DNA of 64,000 nt, taken from the NCBI RefSeq assembly GCF_012912105.1, contig NZ_QMEA01000008.1, positions 1 through 64,000 on the forward strand. The letters are read 5' to 3'. Shown piece after piece: positions 54,237 to 64,000 of the stretch. The position numbers and the translations under genes are program-made. This stretch comes from Brasilonema sp. UFV-L1. GTDB lineage: Bacteria > Cyanobacteriota > Cyanobacteriia > Cyanobacteriales > Nostocaceae. Under the pieces are notes generated by a model. It made no database searches. It was not told where the DNA came from and saw only the letters and a list, made by a program, of their open reading frames with translations. The stretch's first letter is position 1, and each line of letters opens with the position of its first letter.

Positions 54237-54364
54237 TGCACGATTTGCTCCTGTTGGGTGTCTACGATAATTAATTGCAGGTTGTTTTGGCGGGTTATGA
54301 TTTGAATTGATGGACGTTGAAAAAAGTTGAAATATCTCCACCCGATGGGCGCATCAATTACCAT
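54233..54364 (-). pseudogene. xisH: C-terminal remnant of xisH
   Basis: A 43-codon frame ending in FFQRPSIQIITRQNNLQLII then VDTQQEQIVQ and TAG matches the C terminus of XisH, whose end normally reads IVxWI. The stop TAG sits where TGG (Trp) is expected, and the same base is the third position of the xisI start. The N-terminal two thirds of xisH are missing. Confidence 0.6.
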
Positions 54365-54433
54365 AACTACGTAACCATAAAATTCATATAATTAAGGGGG
54401 AGCATCCCAATTTTGCAAAAATGTGTTTGTCAT

Positions 54434-54562
54434 TGCGTTAGCGCAGCGTGCCCGGAGGGCATACGTAACAGAGTGAAGCGTAGACGCGAAGAGGCTTCCC
54501 GAAGGGTAGCAATCGCAAATTTCTGGGATTGCTTCACTGCGCTTCGCTCCGTTCGCAATGAC
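54434..54562. repeat. GC-rich dispersed repeat cluster
   Basis: A mosaic of short palindromic words (GCGCAGCGTGCCCGGAGGGC, GAGTGAAGCGTAGACGCGAA, GGCTTCCCGAAGGG, GCGCTTCGCTCCGTTCGC) belonging to the same families seen at 14606, 25085 and 58340. Confidence 0.65.
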
Positions 54563-54672
54563 AATTCATAACCTGGGTTTGATGTAACTTATACATTTGG
54601 GATGCTCCCTAATTAAGGTGCGTTTGCCCTAGAGGCATGAGTGTTCACAAATCCTGCGCGGATTGCTATGGA

Positions 54673-56982
54673 TTAAATAGTTTTGGGACGGAAATTACGC
54701 AAGCGCAAAGCATTAGTCACGACAGATACAGAACTAAAAGCCATTGCTCCTCCTGCAATCATTGGGTTGAGCAACCAGCCAAAGATGGGAAACAAAATGC
54801 CAGCAGCAATAGGAATCCCAGCAACGTTGTAAATAAAGGCAAAGAAGAGATTTTGGCGTATGTTGTGAATCGTAGCGCGGCTGAGTTGAATTGCGGTGAC
54901 AATACCTTGCAAGTCTCCAGAAATTAAGGTGATATCGCTGGCTGCGATCGCAACATCTGTCCCTGTACCAATGGCTATTCCCACATCTGCTTGAGCCAAC
55001 GCGGGTGCATCATTGATACCATCACCCACCATAGCCACGATCTGACGCGGTAAGCTTTTCGTTGTTTGCGTTTTTGTGTCTCCTTGTCTAGACATCTTTT
55101 CTGCTTGAAGAGACTGAATAACTGCTGCTTTCTGGTCAGGCCGAACTTCAGCAAAGACGCGGGTAATACCAACTTCACGGGCGATCGCCTCAGCAGTATT
55201 GCGGTTATCTCCCGTCAACATAACTACCTCTAAACCTAACTTGCGTAGTGCTCTCACAGCAGCTTGACTAGAAGGTTTTAAGGCATCCGCAATACCCATC
55301 AATCCTTGCATTTTGCCATCAACAGCAATCCAAACAGCTGTTTTCCCAGTAGCTTCCAACGCAGCTTTGTGTGTACCAAGAGCATCAGTATCAATTTTCA
55401 ATTCCTCCATCCAGCGTTGTGTGCCAATTTGGACAAGGTGGTTAGAAACAATTGCTTGCACGCCACTCCCTGCAATTGCTTCAAATTTCTGAACCTCACC
55501 CAAATCAACCTGCTGTGATTTCGCATACCTGACAACAGCTTCAGCCAAAGGATGCTCAGAATTTCTCTCCACCGATGCTGCTAAGCGCAAAAGTTTTAAC
55601 TCATGACTATCCCTAGTACCGTTGACGGTAACATAGTCGGTGACAGTGGGTTTACCCTGAGTCAAAGTTCCAGTTTTGTCTAGCACAATCGTCTGAATTT
55701 TGTGTGCTAGTTCTAAGCTTTCGGCTCCTTTGATTAAAATACCGTTTTCTGCGCCTTTACCTGTACCCACCATCACAGAAGTGGGTGTGGCTAATCCTAA
55801 AGCACAGGGACAAGCGATAATCAACACACCAACTGTTGTCATCAGGGCAAAAGTCAAATTGCCAATGATGTTAAACCAGATGATAAAAGTGGCGATCGCA
55901 ATACCAATCACCACAGGTACAAACCATCCCGTCACAGAGTCTGCTAATCTTTGAATAGGTGCCTTTGAGCCTTGAGCCTGTTGTACGAGTTGGACAATTT
56001 GAGCCAAAACAGTATCTTTTCCTACTCTGGTCGCCCGGAACTTAAAGCTGCCTGTTTTGTTAATTGTGGCTCCTATAACTTCGTCTGGTGGCTGCTTTTT
56101 CACTGCGACACTTTCGCCCGTAACCATTGATTCATCAACACTAGAAGCACCTTCTATCACTTCTCCATCAACCGGAATTTTCTCACCTGGACGCACCAAA
56201 ATCACATCCCCAATCTGAACATCCTGAATAGGAACATCAATTTCCTGCCCACTGCGGATAACACGGGCGACTCTTGCTTGTAAACCAATGAGTTGGCGAA
56301 TAGCTTGCGAGGTTTGCCTCTTAGCGCGATTTTCAAAAAGTCGTCCTAGCAGAATCAGTGTAATGACAACTGCAGCTGTTTCATAGTATACCTCTGGCAT
56401 CAAGCCTTGGTTCATCAAGAAATGAGGGAAAAGAGTCGCAAACAATGAGTAGAAAAACGCGGCACTCGTACCCAATACAATCAGCGTATCCATTGTTGCT
56501 GCATGACGTTTAAAAGCTTTCCAGGCGTTTACATAAAACCTAGAACCACACCAAAACTGTACAGGTGCAGTCAGTGCTAATTGAAACCACCCTTGAGATA
56601 GCCAAGCCGGGATAAAAGGCAAGTGAAGTCCTGTCATCATAGGCAGCGAACCCAACACAAGTATGACACTGACAATGCCTCCTACCCAAACTTTACGGGT
56701 GAGATTGCGTTCTTCAGCACTCCGGGAAGCTTTCTGGGCATCCGATTCTCCTGTCACCATTTCTTGTTCTTGGAGTGAATCAGCTGAGTATCCCGCATCT
56801 TTTACAGCTTGCTGAATCTTCTCCAAGCTGGTTTTTCTCGGATCATACTTGACACTAGCTTGTTCTGCGCCAAAGTTGACATTACAGTCAATTACTCCAA
56901 GAACAGAACGAATTGCTTGTTCAACATTTCTGGCACATGAGGCACAACTCATGCCTCGCAATTTGAGTGTGAGAGTATCCAT
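54673..56982 (-). CDS. copA: Copper-translocating P-type ATPase
   Basis: 769 residues from the internal ATG at 56982, where the metal-binding domain starts ([16 protein letters not shown]); the frame runs 26 codons further up, past the chaperone stop, without conserved sequence. Features in order: HMA domain with GMSCASC, eight membrane helices, TGES actuator motif, CPC in [13 protein letters not shown] (Cu(I) site), [10 protein letters not shown] phosphorylation Asp, [14 protein letters not shown]. It pumps Cu(I) out of the cytoplasm or into thylakoids (the CopA/PacS/CtaA type is not decided). The Atx1-like chaperone lies 70 bases upstream, on the same transcript. Confidence 0.95.
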   Translation of the reverse strand: MDTLTLKLRGMSCASCARNVEQAIRSVLGVIDCNVNFGAEQASVKYDPRKTSLEKIQQAVKDAGYSADSLQEQEMVTGESDAQKASRSAEERNLTRKVWVGGIVSVILVLGSLPMMTGLHLPFIPAWLSQGWFQLALTAPVQFWCGSRFYVNAWKAFKRHAATMDTLIVLGTSAAFFYSLFATLFPHFLMNQGLMPEVYYETAAVVITLILLGRLFENRAKRQTSQAIRQLIGLQARVARVIRSGQEIDVPIQDVQIGDVILVRPGEKIPVDGEVIEGASSVDESMVTGESVAVKKQPPDEVIGATINKTGSFKFRATRVGKDTVLAQIVQLVQQAQGSKAPIQRLADSVTGWFVPVVIGIAIATFIIWFNIIGNLTFALMTTVGVLIIACPCALGLATPTSVMVGTGKGAENGILIKGAESLELAHKIQTIVLDKTGTLTQGKPTVTDYVTVNGTRDSHELKLLRLAASVERNSEHPLAEAVVRYAKSQQVDLGEVQKFEAIAGSGVQAIVSNHLVQIGTQRWMEELKIDTDALGTHKAALEATGKTAVWIAVDGKMQGLMGIADALKPSSQAAVRALRKLGLEVVMLTGDNRNTAEAIAREVGITRVFAEVRPDQKAAVIQSLQAEKMSRQGDTKTQTTKSLPRQIVAMVGDGINDAPALAQADVGIAIGTGTDVAIAASDITLISGDLQGIVTAIQLSRATIHNIRQNLFFAFIYNVAGIPIAAGILFPIFGWLLNPMIAGGAMAFSSVSVVTNALRLRNFRPKTI

Positions 56983-57052
56983 CTTGCGAACTTTTTTGCA
57001 CCCTTTTGTGTGAGAGCGGTAAATATTAGTAGATATTAGTAGATATTCAAAA

Positions 57053-57247
57053 TTAGGCAAGTGTATATCCAGCTTGCGTAATCGCTTCCTGAATTGCTCT
57101 TTCAGAAGCGTTAGTTTTCACGGACACGATTTTGGTTTTCGTATCGGCTTGAACTATTGCATTAGCATCAATTGCCTGAACTGCTTGAGTAATAGTTTCT
57201 GCACAAGCAGAACAAGCCATATCGGGAATTTGAAGTTGTAGTGTCAT
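57053..57247 (-). CDS. Atx1/CopZ-like copper chaperone
   Basis: 64 residues, a single HMA domain: [20 protein letters not shown] with CSAC copper ligands, and the usual ending [11 protein letters not shown]. It delivers Cu(I) to the P-type ATPase encoded next. The ATG lies about 60 bases after the MerR-type promoter. The two genes form a copper-handling operon. Full length for the family. Confidence 0.92.
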   Translation of the reverse strand: MTLQLQIPDMACSACAETITQAVQAIDANAIVQADTKTKIVSVKTNASERAIQEAITQAGYTLA

Positions 57248-57310
57248 AAAGCCAAATAAGTGTACTGACGAACAACACAGTCTTTTTGTACTGTGTTTTA
57301 TCTTGGCTTT

Positions 57311-57342
57311 ATTTTAAAATCTCTAGTTAACTAGAGAGTCAA
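57311..57342 (-). promoter_or_regulatory. MerR-type operator-promoter of the copper operon
   Basis: Reading on the minus strand: -35 TTGACT (57342-57337), the perfect 16-bp palindrome CTCTAGTTAACTAGAG (57336-57321), then TAAAAT as -10 (57316-57311). The gap of 20 bases (19 with the alternative box) is too long for normal sigma-70 use and is the hallmark of promoters untwisted by MerR-family activators such as CueR. No merR-like gene is in the window. Confidence 0.75.
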
Positions 57343-57357
57343 GTAGAAATAAATTTC

Positions 57358-59121
57358 CTATCGGCGGTTACTCACCAACCATGCTAAAGTCCCCGTTCCC
57401 AACAATAACGGCGTCAACCAATCACCCCAACGCACGTATAAAGTTTGAGTTTGTCGTCGATAAATCGTTTCTGCATGTACTTCATACGTATTGTGTCCAG
57501 ACATCCAGACTGTATCGCCGTGGGGATTGACAAAAGCTGAATATCCTGTATTGGTTGCCCGCACTGCCCATCTATCAGTTTCAATTGCTCGCATGATATC
57601 CTGTGCGTGATGCTGGGCTGGCATCGCTGCACTGTAATGGGCATCATTTGAAGGACTCAGGATAAATTGCCCACCCTCCGCCGCCTGACGGCGAAATTGC
57701 CCAGAAAAAGCAGATTCATAACAAATACCAACAATAGCGCGACCAAAAGGCGTGTCAAACACCTGATTTGGCGAACCAGGAACTTGATGTTCGTCCAAAG
57801 GCGATAAACGGCTAACGATACCACCTAAAATTGATTCAAACGGAACATATTCCCCAATAGGAACCATCTTTGCTTTGCCGTAGCGACTTTTTATTTCACC
57901 ATCAAAAGCAACTGTAAATAAACTATTTGTATAGCTGCTTCCCTGTTTGTAAAAACCACCAATCCACGCAATTACACCTTTTTCCCGCACTGCTGCGACT
58001 AGAGAACTACGCATAATCTCATCCTGAAAGAAAGGCAAAGCGCCTTCTGGAGTCAGCACTGCATCTACACCTTTGTCTGCTAGTCTTAAATATCCAGCAG
58101 TGTAACCTTGAATAGCGCGACGAAAGCCTTCTGGATAAAGCTTGATTTCGTTAGGAACATTTCCTTGAACAATTCCTACTTTTAGTGCTGCTTCTGGTTG
58201 TTGAGCAAGAGGACGAGTGTATAAACTAAATCCAATAAGGTGAAGAGTGATGAATACTGCTACGGCGGTTGATAAATAAACGAAGCGCCCAGACGCAGAG
58301 GAAATCTTGGCGTTCTTGGCACGGCAGGTGCTACAACGGGGGGAACCCCCCGATAGCGCAGCGTGCCCGTAGGGCATAGCTTTGATCGGAGGAAACCTCC
58401 GCTCAAACTTCTCTTGGCAACGCACTGCCTCGTCTATGTCCTGCGGACACGCTGCGCTAAGGCGGTTTATTAAAGCTTCAGCAATCAAGCCATTTACCGC
58501 AACAATAGCCGCTGTCACCGCGCCAGGTCCAGAAAGTTGACCGAGGTGTAAAATTACAATATTATGCGGGCTTTGTGTGTAAGAAAGAGAACTCCACCAC
58601 AGAGGGCCAGCGCTCCAAAGAGCTTCTAATCCGCACCACACAGCTGTGCCAATTAAGACACGAACAAACCCATTCTGGATAGAACGGGAAATCACGCGCA
58701 TCCCTGTTGCCCAACTCGCAACTAATACAGCTCCCCAAAGGGTAATGAATATCCAGCAAAAAAGGGCGATCGCCAGACTTGCCAACCAAGGAACCCCCAT
58801 CCAAGTCATGGGGTGAATACCGGTGATCCAGGATAGGGCAATACCGTGATATCCGATACCCCAGGCAAGGGCGGAGGAGGTAGAGAGGTGGGGAGGTAGG
58901 TTTTTACGTTGTGGAGAATCAGTAACGAATATCCAGAGGGGAGCAAGGGAGAACCATGCTAAGAACCATGCGCCAAAAGGTGCGACAGTTATCCCCATCA
59001 AAACTCCACTGAACAAGGAAATGATGATTGGGTTTCGCAAGACACGGAGAATTGTCTTAAGATATTCCCCTTGTCTTTTTGTCTGGTTGTCCCCTTGTCC
59101 TCTATTCTGCTTCTGCTGCAT
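57358..59121 (-). CDS. lnt: Apolipoprotein N-acyltransferase with in-frame repeat insertion
   Basis: 587 residues, about 60 more than usual. Five to six N-terminal membrane helices are followed by the nitrilase-type domain with catalytic Glu in [11 protein letters not shown], Lys in [14 protein letters not shown] and Cys in VGICYESAF. It adds the third acyl chain to lipoproteins in the inner membrane. Between the membrane part ([11 protein letters not shown]) and the last helix ([15 protein letters not shown]) lies a segment of about 55 residues encoded by GC-rich dispersed repeat DNA (58320-58475). All catalytic residues lie beyond it, so the enzyme may still work. The start overlaps the gyrA stop by 20 bases. 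Confidence 0.93.
   Translation of the reverse strand: MQQKQNRGQGDNQTKRQGEYLKTILRVLRNPIIISLFSGVLMGITVAPFGAWFLAWFSLAPLWIFVTDSPQRKNLPPHLSTSSALAWGIGYHGIALSWITGIHPMTWMGVPWLASLAIALFCWIFITLWGAVLVASWATGMRVISRSIQNGFVRVLIGTAVWCGLEALWSAGPLWWSSLSYTQSPHNIVILHLGQLSGPGAVTAAIVAVNGLIAEALINRLSAACPQDIDEAVRCQEKFERRFPPIKAMPYGHAALSGGSPRCSTCRAKNAKISSASGRFVYLSTAVAVFITLHLIGFSLYTRPLAQQPEAALKVGIVQGNVPNEIKLYPEGFRRAIQGYTAGYLRLADKGVDAVLTPEGALPFFQDEIMRSSLVAAVREKGVIAWIGGFYKQGSSYTNSLFTVAFDGEIKSRYGKAKMVPIGEYVPFESILGGIVSRLSPLDEHQVPGSPNQVFDTPFGRAIVGICYESAFSGQFRRQAAEGGQFILSPSNDAHYSAAMPAQHHAQDIMRAIETDRWAVRATNTGYSAFVNPHGDTVWMSGHNTYEVHAETIYRRQTQTLYVRWGDWLTPLLLGTGTLAWLVSNRR
58320..58475. repeat. GC-rich dispersed repeat inside lnt
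   Basis: Contains GATAGCGCAGCGTGCCCGTA and CCTGCGGACACGCTGCGCTAA, relatives of the repeat words at 54434. Length is a multiple of three in effect, since the lnt frame stays open across it. Flanking protein sequence reads naturally when this segment is left out. Confidence 0.75.
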
Positions 59122-61684
59122 CTACACTATCGGAGGGAACTATTGCCACTCCGGTGATGACGTCATCTTCGTCTAGGCGTTGCACTCGCACTCCTGTTGC
59201 CGATCGCGATTGTACAGAAATTGCATTTGTCGCCTGACGTATAATGATACCGCGACTGGTGACCATCATAATTTCGTCGTCGCTGTTGACAATATGCAAG
59301 GTTGCTAGTTGGTCTTTGATTTTGCGATTTTTGAACTTAGTTGCTGTTAAACCTTGACCGGCACGATTTTGCAGACGAAACTGGGCAACTGGTACGCGCT
59401 TGCCGTATCCTCCCATTGTAATGACTAACACCCAAGGTCCTGTACTGCCGTTGCCTGGAACTTCGGTAGACTCTTCATTTTCAATCTCTTCTGTTTCGAT
59501 TTCCTCGATTACGTCGGCTTCCTCTGTATTCAAAGTGGCAAGAATGGCGGCGGGGAGAATATCCATTCCTACCAGTTCATCTCCTTGTTTGAGTTTCATG
59601 GATTTGACTCCACGAGTTGCCCGACTCAGAGGACGCAGTTGTTCGTGATCGCATCTAAAGTGAATGGCTACACCCTGACGGGAACCAATGAGCACGCTGT
59701 CTTCGACTCTAGCGCGTCGCACCCAACGGAGTTGATCGCCTTCTTCTAAAGAAATGGCAATCAAGCCGTTAGCACGAATGCTGCTAAACGCTGCTAACTC
59801 GGTTTTTTTGATATTGCCACCTTTGGTGAGCATAACCAAATATTCATCACTGCTAAATTCCGCAACCGGAACAATTGAGGTGATTTTTTCCTCTTTGGGA
59901 ATGGGCAACATTTGCACTATTGGTGTGCCGCGACTGGTACGGGAACTAATGGGGATTTGATACGCTTTTAGGCAGTAAACAACTCCTCGTTGGCTAAAAA
60001 ATAGAACGCTGTCATGATCGCAGCAAGTCAAAAAATGCTCAACGCCATCATCCTCTTTCATCTTGGCTGCTGCTTTGCCTCTGGTTGCACGGCTTTGTGC
60101 TTCAAAGGTATTCACTGCCATCCGTTTGATGTAACCTTGCTCAGTCAGCAGAATCAGAACTTTTTCATTGGCAATTAGATCACGCTCATCAATTTCTCCT
60201 TCGAGAGGTGAAATGACTGTGCGCCTGGGTGTGGCGTGTTTCTCTTTGAGTTGCGTGACTTCGTTTTGAATGATTTCTAAAATCCGCTCTCGCCGTGCCA
60301 AAATATCCTGCAAGTTAGTAATTATTGCTTGTAATTCTTCGTGCTCATGGCGGATTTTATCTGCTTCTAGTGCTGTTAAACGCCGCAGTTGCATTTGCAA
60401 TATTGCATCTGCTTGTGCTTCCGAAAGTCCGTAGGTTGTGATTAACTCGCCTTTGGCTGTCGGTGCATCAGGTGCATGGCGAATTAAGTTAATAATCTCA
60501 TCCAGGTGCGCCAGGGCAATCAACAAGCCTTGGAGTATGTGATCTCGTTCTTCGGCTTTGCGCAGTTCGTAACGGGTGCGTCTGGTAATCGCTTCAACGC
60601 GAAAATCTAAGAAGACTTGCAAAAACTGCTTCAGGGTGAGTATCTGGGGTTCACCATTCACCAGCGCCAGCATATTTGCCCCGAAGTTCGCTTGCAAGGG
60701 CGTTTGCTTATACAGGTTGTTCAGTACAACCTTGGGATAAGCATCACGCTTGAGTTCTATAACAATTCGCATCCCATCGCGATCGCTCTCATCTCGAATA
60801 TCGGCAATTCCCTCTATCCTTTTTTCGTTCACCATCTCGGCGATTTTTTCTATCAACGCCGCCTTGTTGGTTTGATAAGGCAATTCGGTGATGATAATGG
60901 CTTCTCTGTCGGGGCGTCCACGCTGTTCAATTGTTTCTATTGTCGCCACACCGCGCATTGTAATCGAACCGCGCCCAGTGGTATAAGCTTCTTTAATTGC
61001 TGCAGTCCCCAAAATCTGACTTCCTGTCGGAAAGTCAGGTCCGTGGATATACTGCATTAACTGCGTATCAGTTATTTCTGGATTTTGAATCAGTGCAACC
61101 AACCCATCAATCAATTCGCCCAAGTTATGAGGTGGTATGTTGGTTGCCATACCCACAGCGATACCAGAGGAACCATTAAGTAGTAACTGTGGGATACGTG
61201 CTGGCAAAACTGTTGGTTCTTGCTGCGAAGCGTCAAAGTTATCGATGAAATCGACTGTTTCCGATTCGATATCTTGTAGAAGAGAATCGCTAGTTAAAGC
61301 TTCCAAGCGGCATTCTGTGTATCGCATTGCCGCTGGTGGATCGTTATCTACTGAACCGAAGTTTCCATGTCCTGCGATTAGGGGAGCTCTCATGGAAAAA
61401 TCCTGCGCCATCCGCACTAAAGCATCATAGACTGCTGTGTCGCCGTGGGGATGATATTTACCCAACACTTCACCCACCACACGAGCGCATTTACGAAAAG
61501 GGCGATCGGCACTCAACCCAAGTTCATGCATTGCGTAGAGAATGCGACGATGCACAGGTTTCAGACCATCCCTGGCGTCTGGTAGTGCCCTACCTACTAT
61601 GACGCTCATTGCATATTCCAAATATGACCGGGACATTTCATTCCGCAGATCAGTAGGGATAATCCTCTCCTGAGAGGTTGTCAT
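59102..61684 (-). CDS. gyrA: DNA gyrase subunit A
   Basis: 860 residues. Catalytic Tyr122 in [12 protein letters not shown] and the quinolone-determining region [12 protein letters not shown] (Thr83, Asp87; Escherichia coli has Ser83) are at the same numbers as in E. coli GyrA. The C-terminal domain has six propeller blades; the GyrA box is degenerate (RATRGKA in place of QRRGGKG). The acidic tail ends VDAAEAE. It introduces negative supercoils with GyrB. Cyanobacteria carry two GyrA/ParC-like proteins, and the degenerate box leaves some room for the second type. lnt follows with a 20-base overlap. Confidence 0.9.
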   Translation of the reverse strand: MTTSQERIIPTDLRNEMSRSYLEYAMSVIVGRALPDARDGLKPVHRRILYAMHELGLSADRPFRKCARVVGEVLGKYHPHGDTAVYDALVRMAQDFSMRAPLIAGHGNFGSVDNDPPAAMRYTECRLEALTSDSLLQDIESETVDFIDNFDASQQEPTVLPARIPQLLLNGSSGIAVGMATNIPPHNLGELIDGLVALIQNPEITDTQLMQYIHGPDFPTGSQILGTAAIKEAYTTGRGSITMRGVATIETIEQRGRPDREAIIITELPYQTNKAALIEKIAEMVNEKRIEGIADIRDESDRDGMRIVIELKRDAYPKVVLNNLYKQTPLQANFGANMLALVNGEPQILTLKQFLQVFLDFRVEAITRRTRYELRKAEERDHILQGLLIALAHLDEIINLIRHAPDAPTAKGELITTYGLSEAQADAILQMQLRRLTALEADKIRHEHEELQAIITNLQDILARRERILEIIQNEVTQLKEKHATPRRTVISPLEGEIDERDLIANEKVLILLTEQGYIKRMAVNTFEAQSRATRGKAAAKMKEDDGVEHFLTCCDHDSVLFFSQRGVVYCLKAYQIPISSRTSRGTPIVQMLPIPKEEKITSIVPVAEFSSDEYLVMLTKGGNIKKTELAAFSSIRANGLIAISLEEGDQLRWVRRARVEDSVLIGSRQGVAIHFRCDHEQLRPLSRATRGVKSMKLKQGDELVGMDILPAAILATLNTEEADVIEEIETEEIENEESTEVPGNGSTGPWVLVITMGGYGKRVPVAQFRLQNRAGQGLTATKFKNRKIKDQLATLHIVNSDDEIMMVTSRGIIIRQATNAISVQSRSATGVRVQRLDEDDVITGVAIVPSDSVDAAEAE

Positions 61685-61880
61685 AACCCAAAAAACTCCA
61701 AAAATTGCAAAATTTAGCCTTTATACTGAGAAAAACGCAAAATTATTCCCAATTATTGCTGAATAACTGCTAGGATATGATACAATTCTAGCATATATTA
61801 CTCTTTTCTGGGTTGTGTGGTGAGCAATGAGCGGTCATAGTAAATAGTTATTAAGCTCATAACTGCTAGCTGATAACTAG

Positions 61881-63215
61881 CTACTGATGACTGACGACTG
61901 TTTCTTGTCCAGACTTGAGTTGAGAAGCAATGAAGGGGACTTTAGGGGCAAGAAAAAATCCAATCAGACTGGCAAATAAGATTGGAGTCAAGGGACTAAA
62001 GTTTGTCAATTTTGACAGTAGCAAAGTCGTACTGATAGGTGTGCGTGTCACAGATGCATTGATAGCCGCCATCGTACAAATCATCGCAAGCGTGGGATTA
62101 AGTCCAGGAATGAAGGTTGCGACAGCTTTACCAACACAAGCACCAGTGAAAAATAACGGAATGATAAATCCACCGCGCCATCCACCAGCGACTGTTATGC
62201 TGATGGCAGCCATTTTAGATAAGGCAAGTATAAACAAGAAAACAATCGGAAAGCTTTGATTAACAACCTCATTCAACTCCTCATGTCCAAAATAACGAGT
62301 CAGAGGTAACACAGTTGCTAAAATCCCCAATCCCAACCCCGCGATGGTTGTGCGCAAATAAATTGGTCCAGGAATCAAGGCAAAAATTCGGTCAAATCCG
62401 CGAAAAATGCCCATAAAAATCCATCCTGCCACAACTCCCACAATCCCAAACATGATAGCTACAGCAAAATCATCCATGCTATCTAAGCGGTACTGAGGAA
62501 AATGCCAGGTTGGTGCAATTCCCAAGTGTGTAATAGCCGCAAAGACTAGATAACTCGCGCAACTCGAAACAATGGCTGGCATGAGGGCTTCGTAGTACTC
62601 GACAATATGCTGATGATGTAAAATTTCTAGAGCGAACATTGCACCACCAAGAGGTGCGCCAAACAAAGCAGTAAAGCCTGCAGCCATCGCTGCTAAACTC
62701 ATAGATCTAAGATCTTCACCTCGGAGTCTTAAACGATCAGCAACCCAAGTGCCAAATGAACCTGTAACTTGAACAAGTGGTGCTTCTGGTCCAGCGCTGC
62801 CGCCAGCTGATATGCTAACTAGGGAAGCAAGAATCATTGAAGGATTTTTGTGAGCATTCAGACGTCCGCCCTGAAAATGGATGTTATCGACAATGACGCC
62901 AATTTCACCAGGATTACCAAGGAAATGAATCACTAGACCAATAGCCAAACCAGCTAATGGCATCATCAACACCAGACTCAAACCCTGAAATTTTTGCAAT
63001 CCGTGAATCATCAGTTCCAAAATATTCCAGTACAGCCCAGCAAATAAACCACAAAAAGTTCCTACAACAGCCCAGCGTAAAACCCAGCGTGAAATCATGA
63101 AAGGATGACGTCTTGCTCGTCCAAAAAGTTGAGAAAATGTCCAACGTTGAGTTTGCTCTGTAGAAGGGCGCTTGTTTGGTAGCACTACTAATTTCCCTAT
63201 ATAAGTGAAACACAA
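61881..63215 (-). CDS. ClC-family chloride channel/transporter without CBS domains
   Basis: 444 residues, the membrane core only. Filter motifs: SAGGSAGPEAPLVQV with gating Glu144, FGAPLGGAMFALEILH with proton-position Glu197, and GGWRGGFIIPLFFTGA. Compared with the CBS-bearing paralogue at 25332 it reads GPEAP rather than GPEGP. Both glutamates favour an exchanger. There is no operon partner. The first 30 residues are polar and an internal start is possible. Confidence 0.9.
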   Translation of the reverse strand: MCFTYIGKLVVLPNKRPSTEQTQRWTFSQLFGRARRHPFMISRWVLRWAVVGTFCGLFAGLYWNILELMIHGLQKFQGLSLVLMMPLAGLAIGLVIHFLGNPGEIGVIVDNIHFQGGRLNAHKNPSMILASLVSISAGGSAGPEAPLVQVTGSFGTWVADRLRLRGEDLRSMSLAAMAAGFTALFGAPLGGAMFALEILHHQHIVEYYEALMPAIVSSCASYLVFAAITHLGIAPTWHFPQYRLDSMDDFAVAIMFGIVGVVAGWIFMGIFRGFDRIFALIPGPIYLRTTIAGLGLGILATVLPLTRYFGHEELNEVVNQSFPIVFLFILALSKMAAISITVAGGWRGGFIIPLFFTGACVGKAVATFIPGLNPTLAMICTMAAINASVTRTPISTTLLLSKLTNFSPLTPILFASLIGFFLAPKVPFIASQLKSGQETVVSHQ

Positions 63216-63527
63216 GATACAAAATATTTTCTTTTTTTATGCTAATCTTCACTTATAGCTAATTTTTGACCATTTTTGAATTCAAAATTCGCTCATTCGC
63301 GAGCGTGAGAAAATCAAGAAGTTTTTTTTGAATTGATCAATAAGGGTACAAGCCCCTTCATTTATGAATGGAGACAGAAAAAGCGCAGCATCGTTGTTTC
63401 AAGCCCCCGGATTTATGAGCCAGTGCTGGGCTAGGGTTCCCCGACTTGAAGCACCTGGCGTCCGTGGGGTTCTTAATTTTGAATTTTGAATTTTGAATTT
63501 TGAATTTGAGCGAAGCGAGTGACAGGA
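63216..63527. repeat. Spacer with heptamer array and hairpin-type repeat
   Basis: About 310 bases. AATTTTG is repeated about five times at 63475-63508. At about 63398-63440 lies a CCCCCGGATTTATGAGCC repeat, similar to the piece near 35257, with a GC-rich stem around CCCCGACTTGAAG. Confidence 0.55.
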
Positions 63528-64000
63528 TTATTCTCCCAACTCCTTAAACAATTTTGCCAGCACGACATTAGAAAACAAAAACCCATCGGGATCGCTCAAC
63601 CGCAGTCTTCCTTCCACGACTTCCACCCAACCTTTCTCAAAGTGTGGTTGTAAATACTCGTGAATCTTCTCCACTTTCTCCTCTCCAAACTGTTGGGCTA
63701 AAACCACCAAACTCACACCATCTGCTAAACGTAAACCTAGCATTAAGGTTTCCAACAAAACTTCATTCGCTGATGTGACTTCGCAATCAATCACACCACC
63801 ATCTTGTACCCACTGATAATACTCTTTCGTTTTGCGCGGACGGGTGAAGCGTTTTCCTTCTACGTAACTCGCTGCACCCATACCAAAGCCATAATACGGA
63901 CGATTTTCCCAATAAACTCGATTATGGCGACACTGATGTCCCGGCTGTGCATAGTTGGAAATTTCATAATGTTCGTAACCTGCACCAGTCAAAATTTTCT
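63528..64000 (-). CDS. hemW: HemW-like radical SAM protein, C-terminal part, cut by the window
   Basis: The frame is open to the window edge (KILTGAGYEHYEISNYAQPG at the visible start), so the N-terminal radical SAM core with CxxxCxxC lies outside. The visible 157 residues are the C-terminal part of the HemN/HemW family: HNRVYWENRPYYGFGMGAAS, then a winged-helix-like end (LETLMLGLRLADGVSL, FSNVVLAKLFKEL). HemW is a haem chaperone-like relative of oxygen-independent coproporphyrinogen III oxidase; the two are often confused in annotation. Confidence 0.85.
   Translation of the reverse strand, partial: KILTGAGYEHYEISNYAQPGHQCRHNRVYWENRPYYGFGMGAASYVEGKRFTRPRKTKEYYQWVQDGGVIDCEVTSANEVLLETLMLGLRLADGVSLVVLAQQFGEEKVEKIHEYLQPHFEKGWVEVVEGRLRLSDPDGFLFSNVVLAKLFKELGE

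Overview
The window looks like chromosome from a filamentous, probably heterocyst-forming cyanobacterium (order Nostocales). The reasons are frequent HIP1 octamers (GCGATCGC), a cyAbrB regulator, an flv4/PsiE-like/flv2 operon, a solitary helical carotenoid protein, xisH/xisI remnants, and many dispersed palindromic and short tandem repeats between genes. No tRNA, rRNA, CRISPR array or prophage was recognised by eye.

Layout. 1-1.7 kb: 3' part of a TPR-CHAT protease gene, then a cloverleaf-like repeat, a truncated HicB-like antitoxin and a 21-bp minisatellite. 2.5-7.6 kb: mutL, a cysteine-less rhodanese, an adenosine-deaminase-like gene and purA. 7.6-9.25 kb: an IS607-like element with a TnpB-type nuclease that has lost all four zinc-ribbon cysteines and a tnpA reduced to 27 codons. 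9.4-14.4 kb: rplY (bL25), an APH/P-loop fusion, small membrane proteins, a HAD phosphatase and a ketopantoate-reductase-like gene. 14.8-20.6 kb: a three-gene phosphorelay (multi-PAS/GAF hybrid kinase, Rcp1-like regulator, second hybrid kinase). 20.7-31.7 kb: NTF2-like protein, pyrR, cbiB, an Rrf2 regulator, cyAbrB, a ClC-CBS channel, a zinc-ribbon membrane protein, the carotenoid protein and a GT39 glycosyltransferase, separated by long repeat-rich spacers. 31.9-39 kb: an accessory-looking block with a membrane protein of unknown role, a serine recombinase without catalytic residues, an AraC regulator with a receiver stub, a lipoprotein/helical-protein pair, a 307-bp tandem triplication encoding short paralogues, and a 176-aa protein. 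39-46.7 kb: VOC protein, aspartoacylase, flv4-PsiE-flv2, CadD-like and TauE-like transporters. 47-51 kb: an orphan AbrB-type antitoxin and a predicted exported aldose-oxidation operon (PQQ sugar dehydrogenase, gluconolactonase-like, DUF4380-like). 51.9-54.4 kb: a second lipoprotein/helical-protein pair and a ruined xisH-xisI locus. 54.7-64 kb: copper chaperone and copper ATPase behind a MerR-type promoter, lnt carrying an in-frame repeat insertion, gyrA, a second ClC channel and the 3' part of a hemW-like gene.

How genes may work together. The flv4 operon should protect photosystem II by oxygen photoreduction and the carotenoid protein fits the same photoprotective theme. Kinase-Rcp1-kinase forms one signalling cassette. 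Sugar dehydrogenase, lactonase and mutarotase-like protein form one periplasmic chain. The chaperone passes Cu(I) to the ATPase.

The best candidates for something undescribed are the zinc-ribbon-less TnpB element, the triplicated small-protein array beside its lipoprotein pair (with a similar pair 16 kb away), and the catalytically empty recombinase. GC-rich dispersed repeats have also moved into coding sequence twice, tolerated in lnt and destructive in xisI.
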